DNA from: Synechococcales cyanobacterium RM1_1_8
Lineage (GTDB): Bacteria > Cyanobacteriota > Cyanobacteriia > PCC-9006 > JAAUQQ01
Length of the DNA stretch: 40,845 nucleotides
Reading direction: 5' to 3'
Assembly: GCA_012032745.1 (NCBI GenBank)
Contig: JAAUQQ010000002.1
Coordinates: 1 to 40,845 of the forward strand
Shown: positions 26,754 through 35,090 of the stretch, one piece after another
How positions within the stretch are numbered: position 1 is the stretch's first letter
Layout of the letters: the number at the start of each line of letters is the position of its first letter
Position numbers and translations under genes: made by a program
The notes under the pieces: model-generated
What the model was told of the DNA's origin: nothing
Seen by the model: the letters and a program-made list of their open reading frames with translations, nothing else
Databases searched by the model: none

Positions 26754-27104
26754 ATGCGACATCGTTGTAGAACCCCCCATTTAGGCCTGCCTGCTGACCA
26801 GCGCAAGGCGCTCCTGCGCGCCCTGACCACCAGCCTGCTGCGCGAAGGCCAGGTGAAAACCACACGAGCCCGCGCCAAGGCTGTGCGCTCGGAAGTGGAG
26901 CGGATTATCACCCTGGCCAAGGAAGGCAGTCTGCCTGCCCGCCGCCGCGCCATGGCCTATGTCTATGATAAGCAGTTGGTCCATGCCATCTTTGCTTCGG
27001 CAGCCGATCGCTATGGCGATCGCGCGGGCGGCTATACCCGCATCCTGCGCACCGTCCCCCGTCGCGGCGACAACTCCGAAATGGCCATCATCGAACTGGT
27101 CTAA
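26754..27104 (+). CDS. rplQ: 50S ribosomal protein L17
   Basis: L17 sits near the tunnel exit on the solvent side. ATG 26754 gives 116 residues beginning [20 protein letters not shown], with [20 protein letters not shown] and the C-terminal [20 protein letters not shown]. The frame is open upstream to 26658, but that stretch is a Pro-rich spacer translation, and GGGAGAAGG lies before the chosen ATG. Confidence 0.96.
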   Translation: MRHRCRTPHLGLPADQRKALLRALTTSLLREGQVKTTRARAKAVRSEVERIITLAKEGSLPARRRAMAYVYDKQLVHAIFASAADRYGDRAGGYTRILRTVPRRGDNSEMAIIELV

Positions 27105-27119
27105 GCACACCGATCCTTG

Positions 27120-28037
27120 ATGGCTCCGGCCCCGATGGCACCCTACTCAGGCGGTGGCTCCAGCTCCGATCTAGCCCAGCCCCAATTCCAGCGCATCGCC
27201 CTGTTGATCCAGTACCTCGGCACAGACTTCTGGGGATGGCAGCGCCAGCGCCAGGGGCGAACCGTCCAATCCGTCTTGGAAGAGACGATTCAGTCAATCA
27301 CCGGGGAAACGGTCACCGTTCACTGTGCGGGCCGCACCGACAGCGGCGTCCATGCTGCGGGACAGGTGGCCCATTTCGATAGCGTCGGGCCGATCCCAGC
27401 CCAGCGCTGGATGAAAGTCCTAAATGGTCGGCTACCGAACGATCTGCTGGTTCGCGCCTCAGCGCCCGTCCCCCCCGACTGGCATGCCCGCTTCTCAGCC
27501 ACCTACCGGCGCTACCGCTACAGCTTCTACACCGATCCCTGCCCCAACCTCTTCCTGGCAACCCAGACTTGGCATTACTACCAAGCTCCCCTGGATGAAA
27601 CCGCCATGCTGGCAGCCCTGGAGCCCCTGGTGGGCCAGCATGATCTCTCTGCCTTTGAGCGGGCCGGTTCCGACCGTCCCCACGCCTGGGTCGAGCTCCA
27701 GGCGGTCCAATGCCAGCGTCGGGGGCCGATGCTGGAAGTCGAACTCCAGGCGAAAGGTTTTCTCTACGGCATGGTGCGTCTGCTGGTGGGGATGCTGGTG
27801 CGCGTTGGAGAGGGAACGTTGAGCCTGGAAGCGTTTGAGGCGATTTGGCGGCAACAACGCCGCGACTTGGTCAAGCATTCTGCCCCGGCCAAGGGCCTCT
27901 GTCTCCTGCGGGTCGGCTACCCGGAATCGCCATTCCCGCCGGGTTCTTGGTACAATACACAACCGTTGTTCGTGCTGCCCGCCGGTTCCCATTTTGGGAA
28001 CAGCCATTCTGGGAACAGCCGTTCTGGGAACAGCTAG
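27120..28037 (+). CDS. truA: tRNA pseudouridine(38-40) synthase TruA
   Basis: TruA converts U38, U39 and U40 in tRNA anticodon stems to pseudouridine. The catalytic Asp is in CAGRTDSGVHAAGQ. Further family parts are IQYLGTDFWGWQRQRQGRTV, ATYRRYRYSFYTDP and the C-terminal GFLYGMVRLLVGMLVRVGEG. ATG 27120 is used; a TTG three bases upstream is also possible. The 305-residue protein is longer than usual (~265-275) because of a tail made from three 15-bp repeats (Gly-Asn-Ser units). It starts 16 bp after rplQ, its usual cyanobacterial neighbour. Confidence 0.95.
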   Translation: MAPAPMAPYSGGGSSSDLAQPQFQRIALLIQYLGTDFWGWQRQRQGRTVQSVLEETIQSITGETVTVHCAGRTDSGVHAAGQVAHFDSVGPIPAQRWMKVLNGRLPNDLLVRASAPVPPDWHARFSATYRRYRYSFYTDPCPNLFLATQTWHYYQAPLDETAMLAALEPLVGQHDLSAFERAGSDRPHAWVELQAVQCQRRGPMLEVELQAKGFLYGMVRLLVGMLVRVGEGTLSLEAFEAIWRQQRRDLVKHSAPAKGLCLLRVGYPESPFPPGSWYNTQPLFVLPAGSHFGNSHSGNSRSGNS

Positions 28038-28040
28038 GTG
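27996..28040. repeat. 15-bp minisatellite, three units, at the 3' end of truA
   Basis: Units GGGAACAGCCATTCT, GGGAACAGCCGTTCT and GGGAACAGCTAGGTG start at 27996, 28011 and 28026. They encode GNS-x-S units of the TruA tail and include its stop. GTTCCC at 27985 can pair with the first GGGAAC. Confidence 0.8.
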
Positions 28041-28341
28041 ACACAGCTAGTTTAAGCGGCTAGTACAAACGGCTAGTCCGCAGAGCTTAGCCCCACAGCT
28101 AGGCAGCAGCGACATCCCTGACTTACCACGGCAGTTTCGCGCCGGGCTAGTTTTTTTCTGTGCTGACGGTCTTGGCTCGATTGCCTCGGCCCATCGGCCT
28201 GAAACCCTCAAACTCCTTCCGCTCATCGATTGGGACATTGTTCCCAGCCGCGAGTTTCCTCTAGTTTTAGAATCCTCCGACTTGAGAATTCTCTAATTTT
28301 AGAATCACCGTTAGCTTGAATCACCGTCAGCCTGAACCGTC
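28038..28341. other. 304-bp spacer between truA and rplM
   Basis: No coding sequence. It contains repeats of CGGCTAGT near 28056-28076, a T7 run at about 28150-28156 that lacks a convincing stem, two copies of TTTTAGAATC (about 28265 and 28297), and a 16-bp tandem duplication just before rplM. It probably holds a promoter for rplM-rpsI-rpmE, which I could not identify. Confidence 0.45.
28302..28333. repeat. 16-bp tandem duplication before rplM
   Basis: GAATCACCGTTAGCTT (28302) and GAATCACCGTCAGCCT (28318) are followed by a partial third copy GAACCGTC that runs into the rplM start. Confidence 0.7.
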
Positions 28342-28797
28342 ATGAACAAGACCCATGTCCCGCCCCAAAGCGAAATTGAGAAGCAGTGGTACGTCGTTGA
28401 TGCAGCGGACCAGCGCCTAGGCCGTCTCTCGACGGAAGTGGCCACGGTCCTGCGGGGCAAAAACAAGCCCACCTATACTCCCCACCTGGATACGGGGGAT
28501 TTTGTTGTGATCATCAATGCCGACAAAATCCGCGTCACGGGCCGCAAGCCCCAGCAAAAGCTCTATCGTCGCCACTCTGGCCGCCCCGGCGGCATGAAGA
28601 CCGAAACCTTTGAGAAGCTGCAAGTCCGGTTGCCGGAGCGCATCTTGGAGCAGGCCATTCGGGGCATGTTGCCCAAGACCCGCCTGGGTCGCCAGCTCTT
28701 CCGCAAGCTCAAGGTCTATGCAGGCCCCGAGCATCCCCATGCGGCTCAAAATCCCCAAACCCTGACCATCAACACTATCCCTGGAGACCAGAACTAA
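28342..28797 (+). CDS. rplM: 50S ribosomal protein L13
   Basis: L13 is an early-assembly 50S protein. The 151-residue protein includes [40 protein letters not shown], and the conserved [20 protein letters not shown] with [20 protein letters not shown]. Its TAA is immediately followed by the rpsI ATG. Confidence 0.97.
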   Translation: MNKTHVPPQSEIEKQWYVVDAADQRLGRLSTEVATVLRGKNKPTYTPHLDTGDFVVIINADKIRVTGRKPQQKLYRRHSGRPGGMKTETFEKLQVRLPERILEQAIRGMLPKTRLGRQLFRKLKVYAGPEHPHAAQNPQTLTINTIPGDQN

Positions 28798-29211
28798 ATG
28801 GCTGCTACCGATCAATCCAGCCGCGCCGTCTATTGGGGCACGGGCCGTCGTAAAACCTCCGTCGCTCGCGTGCGTCTGGTTCCCGGTTCTGGGAAGCTGA
28901 CGATCAACAAGCGGGATGGCGAAAATTATCTCCAGTACAACCCCGGCTACCTGTCTGCGACCAAGGCTCCCCTGGAAACCCTGGGCCTAGAGGGTGAGTA
29001 TGACATCCTGGTCAATGTCCATGGCGGTGGCCTGACCGGACAATCCGATGCGATTAAGCTGGGCGTAGCCCGTGCCCTGTGCGAACTGGATCCCGAAAAT
29101 CGTAAGCCGCTCAAAATTGAGGGCTATTTGACCCGCGATGCCCGTGCGGTGGAGCGCAAGAAGTACGGTCTGCGCAAGGCCCGGAAGGCTCCTCAGTTCT
29201 CGAAGCGTTAG
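28798..29211 (+). CDS. rpsI: 30S ribosomal protein S9
   Basis: S9's C-terminal tail reaches the P-site tRNA anticodon. The 137-residue product has [40 protein letters not shown], and the basic end [20 protein letters not shown] then FSKR. Zero spacing from rplM suggests translational coupling. Confidence 0.97.
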   Translation: MAATDQSSRAVYWGTGRRKTSVARVRLVPGSGKLTINKRDGENYLQYNPGYLSATKAPLETLGLEGEYDILVNVHGGGLTGQSDAIKLGVARALCELDPENRKPLKIEGYLTRDARAVERKKYGLRKARKAPQFSKR

Positions 29212-29230
29212 TTTTTTCGGCTCCTGGTCT

Positions 29231-29260
29231 GGGCTGGCTTGGGCTGGCTTGGGCTGGTGA
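29231..29260. repeat. 10-bp tandem repeat after rpsI
   Basis: GGGCTGGCTT occurs twice exactly (29231, 29241), followed by GGGCTGGTGA (29251), in the 179-bp rpsI-rpmE spacer. Confidence 0.7.
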
Positions 29261-29390
29261 GTAGGTCGCGGTGGGGAAGATCGTTGTGAATCCCATTGCA
29301 CCCCCATTGCACCAGGGCGCGATCGCCCCTTCCTCCGTTTTGTTTTGATCGTCATCCATTTGAGCGTCACCCTTTAGGAGTAATGGAACC

Positions 29391-29630
29391 ATGGCCAAGA
29401 AAGACATCCATCCCGAGTGGTATCCCGAAGCAAAGGTCTACTGCAACGGCGAGGTCGTGATGACCGTGGGTTCAACCCAGCCTGAGCTGAACGTGGACGT
29501 TTGGTCCGGCAACCACCCGTTTTATACCGGCACCCAGAAGATCATTGACACCGAGGGTCGGGTGGAGCGGTTCATGCGCAAATATGGCATGACCAGCGAG
29601 GCCGCTAAGGATACTGCTGCGGAAGGTTAG
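29391..29630 (+). CDS. rpmE: 50S ribosomal protein L31
   Basis: L31 bridges the subunits. The 79-residue protein reads KKDIHPEWYPEAKVYCNGEV, then VDVWSGNHPFYTGTQKIIDT and EGRVERFMRKYGM. It has only one Cys and lacks the CxxC pair, so it is the zinc-independent form. ATG 29391 follows AGGAG. Confidence 0.96.
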   Translation: MAKKDIHPEWYPEAKVYCNGEVVMTVGSTQPELNVDVWSGNHPFYTGTQKIIDTEGRVERFMRKYGMTSEAAKDTAAEG

Positions 29631-29741
29631 CGGGGGCGCGATCGCCCCACCCCTGACCCAGCCTTGCACCAACATCGGTCAAGCTCGCTCGGGTCAGGGA
29701 CTTTCCCCCCAGCTATTCCCTTCGTTGCGAGGTCATCGGCC

Positions 29742-30833
29742 ATGGCTGAAGCCTACCTGTTGGACAAACTCAAGTCTGTTGAACAGACGTTCCACGAACT
29801 CACCCGCAGAATGGCAGACCCCGATGTCGCCAGCGAACCGGGTGAGTTTCAGCGCGTCGCCAAATCTCGCTCCGCCCTGGAAGAAGTGGTGACCACCTAT
29901 GAGCAGTGGAAGCAGACCCAGGCTGAGCTGGATGAAGCCAAGCAGATTCTCAAGGAAGCCGCCAGCGATCCCGAGATGAGGGAAATGGCTGAGCTGGAGG
30001 TGGCGGAGCTTCAGGACAAGGTTCCCGAGCTGGAAGATCGCCTCAAGGTTTTGCTGCTGCCGCGCGACCCGATGGACGACAAGAACATCATGTTGGAGAT
30101 TCGTGCCGGAGCTGGGGGCGATGAGGCCAGCATCTGGGCGGGAGATCTACTGGAGCTGTACAGCCGCTATGCCAGCACCCAGGGTTGGAAAGTCAAACCC
30201 GTGAGCGAGTCCAAGGGAGAAATGGGCGGCTTCAAAGAGGTGATCATGGAGGTCACAGGGGAGCAGGTTTTTAGCAAGCTCAAATATGAAGCGGGCGTCC
30301 ACCGCGTCCAGCGGGTTCCCGCCACCGAGACCAGCGGCAGAGTCCACACCTCCACGGCAACGGTGGCGGTGATGCCGGAGGTGGATGAGGTGGAGATTCA
30401 GATTGATCCGAAGGAAATCGAAATGAAGACTGCTCGCTCCGGCGGTGCTGGGGGCCAGAACGTCAACAAGGTGGAAACGGCGGTGGACTTGATCCACAAA
30501 CCCACGGGCATTCGGGTGTTTTGCACGGAGGAGCGATCGCAATTGCAAAACCGCGAGCGGGCCATGCAGATTTTGCGATCGAAGCTCTATGAAATCAAGC
30601 TCGAAGCCCAGCAGGCGGAAGAGCGCTCCAAGCGCCTGTCCCAGGTGGGCACAGGCTCCCGCTCAGAAAAGATTCGCACCTATAACTACAAAGACAATCG
30701 CGTTACCGACCATCGCCTGGGCCAAAACTTCCCGCTGAGCAATGTTTTGGTGGGCGACATCGAGCCGATTCTGCAATCTTGCATCACCAAGGACCAGCAG
30801 ACGATGCTGGCTGAGCTGGCGGCGGAAAGCTAG
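29742..30833 (+). CDS. prfA: Peptide chain release factor 1
   Basis: RF1 reads UAA and UAG stop codons. The codon-recognition PAT motif is in [20 protein letters not shown], and the peptidyl-hydrolysis GGQ motif in [19 protein letters not shown] 29742 is preferred over an upstream TTG at 29664: GAGGT lies nine bases before it and the product (363 residues; [20 protein letters not shown]) matches the family length. It is the last gene of this plus-strand series. Confidence 0.96.
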   Translation: MAEAYLLDKLKSVEQTFHELTRRMADPDVASEPGEFQRVAKSRSALEEVVTTYEQWKQTQAELDEAKQILKEAASDPEMREMAELEVAELQDKVPELEDRLKVLLLPRDPMDDKNIMLEIRAGAGGDEASIWAGDLLELYSRYASTQGWKVKPVSESKGEMGGFKEVIMEVTGEQVFSKLKYEAGVHRVQRVPATETSGRVHTSTATVAVMPEVDEVEIQIDPKEIEMKTARSGGAGGQNVNKVETAVDLIHKPTGIRVFCTEERSQLQNRERAMQILRSKLYEIKLEAQQAEERSKRLSQVGTGSRSEKIRTYNYKDNRVTDHRLGQNFPLSNVLVGDIEPILQSCITKDQQTMLAELAAES

Positions 30834-30860
30834 GGCAGCGCTGCCAGGTTTGCAGCGTTA

Positions 30861-30912
30861 CGCCACAGACCTTGCATCATGGCTTGATGCCGTGGGCTGC
30901 AAGGTCTTGGCG
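30861..30912 (+). other. Long imperfect hairpin after prfA with an alternative inner hairpin
   Basis: CGCCACAGACCTTGCA (30861-30876) pairs with TGCAAGGTCTTGGCG (30898-30912), missing one base. GCATCA (30874-30879) can instead pair with TGATGC (30885-30890), using bases of the first arm, so the two folds exclude each other. There is no T-run. It may act in prfA mRNA 3'-end formation. Confidence 0.45.
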
Positions 30913-30954
30913 TTACATGAGGTCTTGAGGTTCGATGCTGTCGGGGCGGGCTAG

Positions 30955-30988
30955 GAACAGCGGCGGGACTAGAACAGCGGCGGGACTA
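30955..30988. repeat. 17-bp tandem duplication downstream of prfA
   Basis: GAACAGCGGCGGGACTA occurs twice exactly (30955, 30972), followed by a partial copy GAACAGC. It overlaps the stop codon of the converging small gene. Confidence 0.7.
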
Positions 30989-31156
30989 GAACAGCCGGTT
31001 GATGACAATAGCGGCGATCGCGGCAAAGGCAGTAATACCCAGCCCCACAATTGGGCTCTGACCCCGAGCAACGGCAAAGGTCGTAGCAACCCCAGCACCG
31101 GCGGCGGCAATAATGGCTTCGCCCACTAGGTCAGAATTTGATTTTTTGTGATACAT
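30986..31156 (-). CDS. Small hypothetical membrane protein
   Basis: From the ATG at 31156 this is a 56-residue protein: a polar start (YHKKSNSDLVGEAIIAAAGA) followed by two likely membrane helices around GVATTFAVARG and IVGLGITAFAAIAAIVINRL. A TTG at 31201 in the same frame would add 15 residues. I do not recognise the family, though small two-helix proteins like this are common in cyanobacteria. It converges on prfA, and its stop lies in a 17-bp duplication. Coding status rests on composition and hydrophobicity only. Confidence 0.55.
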   Translation of the reverse strand: MYHKKSNSDLVGEAIIAAAGAGVATTFAVARGQSPIVGLGITAFAAIAAIVINRLF

Positions 31157-31306
31157 GCTTTTTGGCCTGCCAGATGCGTGATTGTATGGGTTGACTTCCA
31201 ACCTATCACTGCGTTCTGACCCAACCGCAGGTCCAGGCGCAATCTGAGATGAGCCGTGATATTTGGCGAGTTTTCTTTACATTCTCTTGCGAAAGATTAC
31301 TCTGTC

Positions 31307-31780
31307 TTAATTGCTCTCCTGAACCAACTCCAGATTGCCTCCCTTGACCCAGCCTTCCAGATCGCCATTGGCCACTTTGATCTTTTGCCAGGCTTGGTCT
31401 GAACTGGTTTCCAGTAAATAGACCTCCCGTTTGTATTCAATGCCCCCCACCTGTTCGCCATCCAGATCGGCGGAAGTGCGCACGATCAGCCCCTCGGGCC
31501 AGGTGACCAGGGCCAGCTCTCCCGCCGGGGCAGGTTTTGGAGTGGGGCTGGGCTTGGCCTCAGCGGCAGGCGATGGGGCAGCCTCGCCGGGGGCTGGCTC
31601 TGGGGCACGGGTTTGCATTGGAGAAAAGGCAACGCCCTGCTCCTCCGGAAAGATCGGTTTTTCCGGCGTCGCGCCATATTTCTCCAGGTAGTGATTCGCC
31701 ACGGCATAGGCCCCGGCGGCGATCAGCGCCAGGGTGATGAAAATGCCGAGGAAAACCCGGATGCAGCCAGAGACACGCAT
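31307..31780 (-). CDS. Membrane-anchored SH3-like domain protein
   Basis: 157 residues. A short cytoplasmic start and one membrane helix (VFLGIFITLALIAAGAYAVA) are followed by a Pro/Ala-rich linker (about residues 55-88). The C-terminal domain (VTWPEGLIVRTSADLDGEQV, GGIEYKREVYLLE, AWQKIKVANGDLEGWVKGGN) has the bacterial SH3 (SH3b) pattern. Such domains usually bind peptidoglycan or peptides outside the cytoplasm. Orientation suggests the SH3-like part is periplasmic. It lies 83 bp downstream of egtD on the same strand; a link with ergothioneine is not implied. Confidence 0.75.
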   Translation of the reverse strand: MRVSGCIRVFLGIFITLALIAAGAYAVANHYLEKYGATPEKPIFPEEQGVAFSPMQTRAPEPAPGEAAPSPAAEAKPSPTPKPAPAGELALVTWPEGLIVRTSADLDGEQVGGIEYKREVYLLETSSDQAWQKIKVANGDLEGWVKGGNLELVQESN

Positions 31781-31862
31781 GGGTGGGGGAAGAACGAAGT
31801 GCAGCCCTATGCTACACGAAAGTCCAGGACTCCATAGCCTGATTCAACGCAGTCCATGCCCC

Positions 31863-33019
31863 CTAGGCCAAGGCGGGTTGAACCTGGCAGTAGCTGACCA
31901 AGAACAGCCCTTGGTCATCCTGCCAACTGGCCTGGGTTGTAAATCCCGCCTGGGCCACCAGGGCGGCAAAGCCTTGGGGGCTGTATTTGTAGGAATGCTC
32001 GGTCAGGAGGCGTTCCCCGGCTTGGAAGGCGATCGCTTCCCCCGCCACGGTCACCACTTGGTCCTGCAAGCTTTCGACATACATCTCAATGCGCCCCACC
32101 GCCGAGTTATAGAGTGCCCGGTAGCGAAATTGTGCCAGGTCAAAATCCGCCGCCAGTTCCCGGTTGGTGCGCTGGAGCAGATTGAGGGCGAAGGCCGCTG
32201 AGACCCCGGCGGCATCGTCGTAAGCCGCTTCTAACACGGCCTGATCCTTCTGGAGATCCACGCCAATCAGCAGGCCGCCGCCCGGCCCCACAAGCTGGGC
32301 GATGTTGCCCAGGAATGCTACGGCCTCCTGGGGCTGGAGATTGCCAATGGTGGAGCCGGGGAAAAAGGCCGTGCGCGCTTTACCCGCCAGCGCTTCCAGC
32401 GGTGGCAGCGCCAGGGGCAGGGTGTAGTCGGCGCAGATGGCGATGGTGGTCAGGCCAGTTTGGGGGCCAGCTTGAAGACCAGTGGCAGCCTCGTCAGCCG
32501 GAGGGGGACCGTAGTAGTTGGCGATCTGGCAGCAGGAGTCAATTAGGTGCTGCTTGGAGATATCCAGGGCCACATAGGCAGGCAGCGGTCGCTGGGCCTG
32601 AATCACGGCATCCAGCAGCGTGCGGACTTTTTGCTGCTGCCACTGCCATATTCCACCAGGACGCCATCGGCCAGGTGGGCGGCAATTTCTTCACCGTGGT
32701 CCGCCAAAATCTTGAGTTCGGTGCGGGTGGGATAATATTCGGGCTGCTGGGTGATTTGGACAAACAGCTCGGCTCCCCGCTGGTCGTAGAGGCATTTGGC
32801 GGGAAAGGCTTTGGGCTGTTGCCTCAGCCCTTGCATGACGGTTTGGCGGAAATCTTCTTCGACCGGGTGCAGGTCGAAGACGTAAACCTGGTCTGACAGG
32901 TAGAAATTGTCTGACGACGGATAGGCGTTGTCCTGCCCCCCGGCGGGTGGGCTCTCGGGTGAGCTCTCGGGCTGAATCTCGGGCAGGGTTGATGCAAGCG
33001 TAGCGGGCATGTCAGACAA
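31863..33019 (-). CDS. egtD: L-histidine N(alpha)-methyltransferase EgtD (missing base at 32627)
   Basis: EgtD trimethylates histidine to hercynine using three S-adenosylmethionine, the first step of ergothioneine synthesis. The first ~131 codons contain KAFPAKCLYDQRGAELFVQI, YYPTRTE and the SAM-binding start VEYGSGSSKK. The frame is then lost at GG on the minus strand (32627). One more base gives VRTLLDAVIQAQRPLPAYVA, LDISKQHL and the rest (TAFFPGSTIGNLQPQEAVAF, LLIGVDLQKD, NSAVGRIEMYVES). Restored length is 385 residues, with an N-terminal Pro/Ser-rich extension before the family domain. It follows egtB by about 140 bp, consistent with an egtB-egtD operon. The frameshift is likely a sequence error. 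Confidence 0.9.
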
Positions 33020-33160
33020 GATGATGAAGGGACTGGGTGATCAAGGGAGTGGGCGATCAAGGGATTGACCCTGGGGGAGCGAGCGACGCGATCGCCCCCC
33101 ACCAGCCTAGCTTTATGCCCTAGCCTCGAACAAATGGCGATCGCCCCACCTCACCCCACC

Positions 33161-34560
33161 CTAACGGGCCAAGCGAATGCCACCGAACAGCCAGCGCGCC
33201 TCAGGGGGAAAGAAATTGCGGTAGCTGGAGCGGATATGGCTATGGGCGGTGGCACAGGATCCACCTCGCAACACCAGTTGGTTGCACATGAACTTGCCGT
33301 TATATTCCCCGATCGCCCCCGCTGCTGGGCGGTAACCCGGATAGGGACCATAGCTGCTCTGGGTCCATTCCCAGACATCGCCCAGTAACTGCCGCAGGCC
33401 GGTTCCCCCAGGGGCAGGCCGGGGATGGAGCAGATCCTGCTCGACAAAATTGCCCTGCTGGAAGTCTGCTGGCCCCAGGCTGATGGAGGCGGCCCGCTCC
33501 CATTCCGCCTCCGTGGGCAGCCGCTGTCCGGCCCAGCGGGCAAAGGCATCGGCTTCATAGCCGCTGACATGGCAGACCGGCTCGGCGGGATTCATCACTC
33601 GCAGGCCGCCCAGGGTCATGACCCACCAGCTCCCCTGGCGCTGCTCCCAATAGAGCGGCGCGCTCCAGCCCTGCTGCTGCACCTTAGCCCAGCCCTCCGC
33701 CAGCCAGTGCTGGGGCTGGCGGTAGCCCCCCGCTTCGATGAATTCCAAATATTCGCCGTTGGTCACCAAGCGATCGGCCAGGGAAAAATCCTCTAAATAG
33801 ACGCGGTGGCGCGGGCCTTCATTGTCAAAGGCAAAGCCTTCAAACTGGTCCAGTGGGAGCGCTCCCAGGTCTAACCCAATTTCGACTAAGCCCCCAGAGA
33901 ATGATTGATAGCCCAGGCTGGAATGAGCCGGGGCGGCGCTGGGGGCTGCTGAACCCGGAGCTGCTAAATCTGGGGCTGCCAAATCTGGGGCTGCCAAATC
34001 CGGCACTGCCAAATCTGCTCGATAGACGGGCCGCAGCGGATTGGTGGCCAAGATATGTTTGATATCCATCAGCAACAGTTCCTGGTGCTGCTGCTCATGG
34101 TGCAGCCCGAGCACCACCAGGGCTTCCACCGCAGCGTTGCCCTGCTCCTGGACGATCAGCTGGGCCATGGCTTCATCCACCGCCTGGCGGTAGGCGTAGA
34201 TGTCTCTCACGGTGGGGCGGGACAGCAGGCCGCGCTGGGGCCGGGGATGGCGATCGCCCAAGGCCTCATAGTAAGAATTAAAACAATAGTTATAGTCAGG
34301 GTGAAAAGGCCGATAGCCGGGCCAATGCTTCCCCAGCAAGAAGGTTTCAAAGAACCAGCTCACATGGGCCAAATGCCATTTCGGCGGGCTGACATCGGCC
34401 ATGGTTTGGATGGCGTAATCCTCAGTTTCTAGGGGGCGGCAGAGCGATCGCTCCAGGCTCGCACCTGTTGATAGTGGTTCAGGAGCGAGGGGGTGGAGGA
34501 AGGAGCGATCGCGCTAGGGCTCGCTGGGGAACTTAAAGCTGGGGAACTTAAAAGGGACAT
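33161..34560 (-). CDS. egtB: Hercynine sulfoxide synthase EgtB (missing base at 34444)
   Basis: EgtB is a non-haem iron enzyme that joins a thiol substrate (gamma-glutamylcysteine or cysteine) to hercynine with oxygen. The DinB-like domain has the iron-binding histidines in KWHLAHVSWFFE and LGLHHEQQHQELLLMDIKH. The FGE-sulfatase-type domain has RLPTEAEWERAA, GDVWEWTQSSYGPYPGY and VLRGGSCAT. The frame from 34402 lacks the true N-terminus. Adding one base at 34444 joins it to SLLNHYQQVRAWSDR, giving an ATG at 34560 and 466 residues. The linker between domains is a 15-bp repeat coding PDLAA units, and the N-terminus carries another 15-bp duplication. Probably co-transcribed with egtD. Confidence 0.9.
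33946..34020. repeat. 15-bp minisatellite, five units, in the egtB inter-domain linker
   Basis: Units start at 33946, 33961, 33976, 33991 and 34006. The consensus is CTGCCAAATCTGGGG. On the minus strand they encode PDLAA/PGSAA-type pentapeptides between the DinB-like and FGE-like domains. The outer units are more diverged. Confidence 0.85.
34524..34553. repeat. 15-bp tandem duplication in the egtB N-terminus
   Basis: CTGGGGAACTTAAAG (34524) is followed by CTGGGGAACTTAAAA (34539). On the minus strand it codes the duplicated SSPAL/SSPAS. Confidence 0.75.
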
Positions 34561-34805
34561 AGGGCGATGGGGGACAGGGACAAGAACTTTTACAGGGGCA
34601 CAGGGGAAACAGATTCCCGACCTGGTTTGAGCCCTCCCTATGACTTTGACACCGACCCTGAACTTTGGCATGGCTTGGGCCTGTACCGTTGGCCTGCAAT
34701 TGGGCCTGTAATTTGGGCCTGCACTTTAGGCTGGGCCGTGACAAGCCTAGGCCCAAGCTGCTAGGATGGCGGACTGTGACTTATAGAATTTGCCGGAGCT
34801 AGGCC
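34561..34805. other. 245-bp divergent spacer between egtB and rpmH
   Basis: No gene seen. It should hold promoters for egtBD (minus) and for the rpmH-rnpA group (plus). It contains a degenerate 13-bp tandem array of GGCCTGNNN-type units around 34677-34729. TATAGA at 34782-34787 resembles a -10, but no -35 at the correct distance is convincing. Confidence 0.4.
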
Positions 34806-34943
34806 ATGACCCAACGCACCCTAGGTGGAACCAAACGCAAGCAGAAGCGCACCTCTGGCTTCCGAGCCCGCAGCCGCAGCCGCACGGGCTCGAATGTGCT
34901 CAAGGCCCGCCGCAAGAAAGGCCGCGCCCGCCTCGCGGTCTAG
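34806..34943 (+). CDS. rpmH: 50S ribosomal protein L34
   Basis: A 45-residue, very basic protein: [20 protein letters not shown], then [20 protein letters not shown] ending RLAV. GGAG lies about eight bases before ATG 34806. The rpmH-rnpA-(PH)-yidC-jag order is conserved in bacteria and in cyanobacteria. A hairpin follows before rnpA. Confidence 0.96.
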   Translation: MTQRTLGGTKRKQKRTSGFRARSRSRTGSNVLKARRKKGRARLAV

Positions 34944-34979
34944 CAAGCTCGGTTGTTGGCATTGGAGTATCAGCATTGG

Positions 34980-35012
34980 GGGCGCAGACCCAGGTTCTGC
35001 GCCCTGTTTCTT
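34980..35012 (+). terminator. Terminator- or attenuator-like hairpin between rpmH and rnpA
   Basis: GGGCGCAG (34980-34987) pairs with CTGCGCCC (34997-35004) around a 9-nt loop, and TGTTTCTT follows. It is placed where partial termination would give much more L34 than RNase P protein. Confidence 0.55.
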
Positions 35013-35090
35013 GCATCCAACGAAAATCGACAATGGATCCAAAGGCAAGCCATGGCCAACAAAAAACGCTGACCAACAAGAAGGAGAACG

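Noticed and set aside
28130-28160. Intrinsic terminator at the T7 run between truA and rplM
   Set aside because: The run of seven T is present, but the bases before it do not form a convincing stem.
10051-34020. Short direct repeats considered as CRISPR arrays
   Set aside because: Units are 10-17 bp, head to tail with no spacers, and no cas genes are present.
34429-34671. 80-codon minus-strand frame next to egtB that could be taken as a separate small gene
   Set aside because: Its last part (NHYQQVRAWSDR) is the EgtB N-terminus, displaced by one missing base at 34444.
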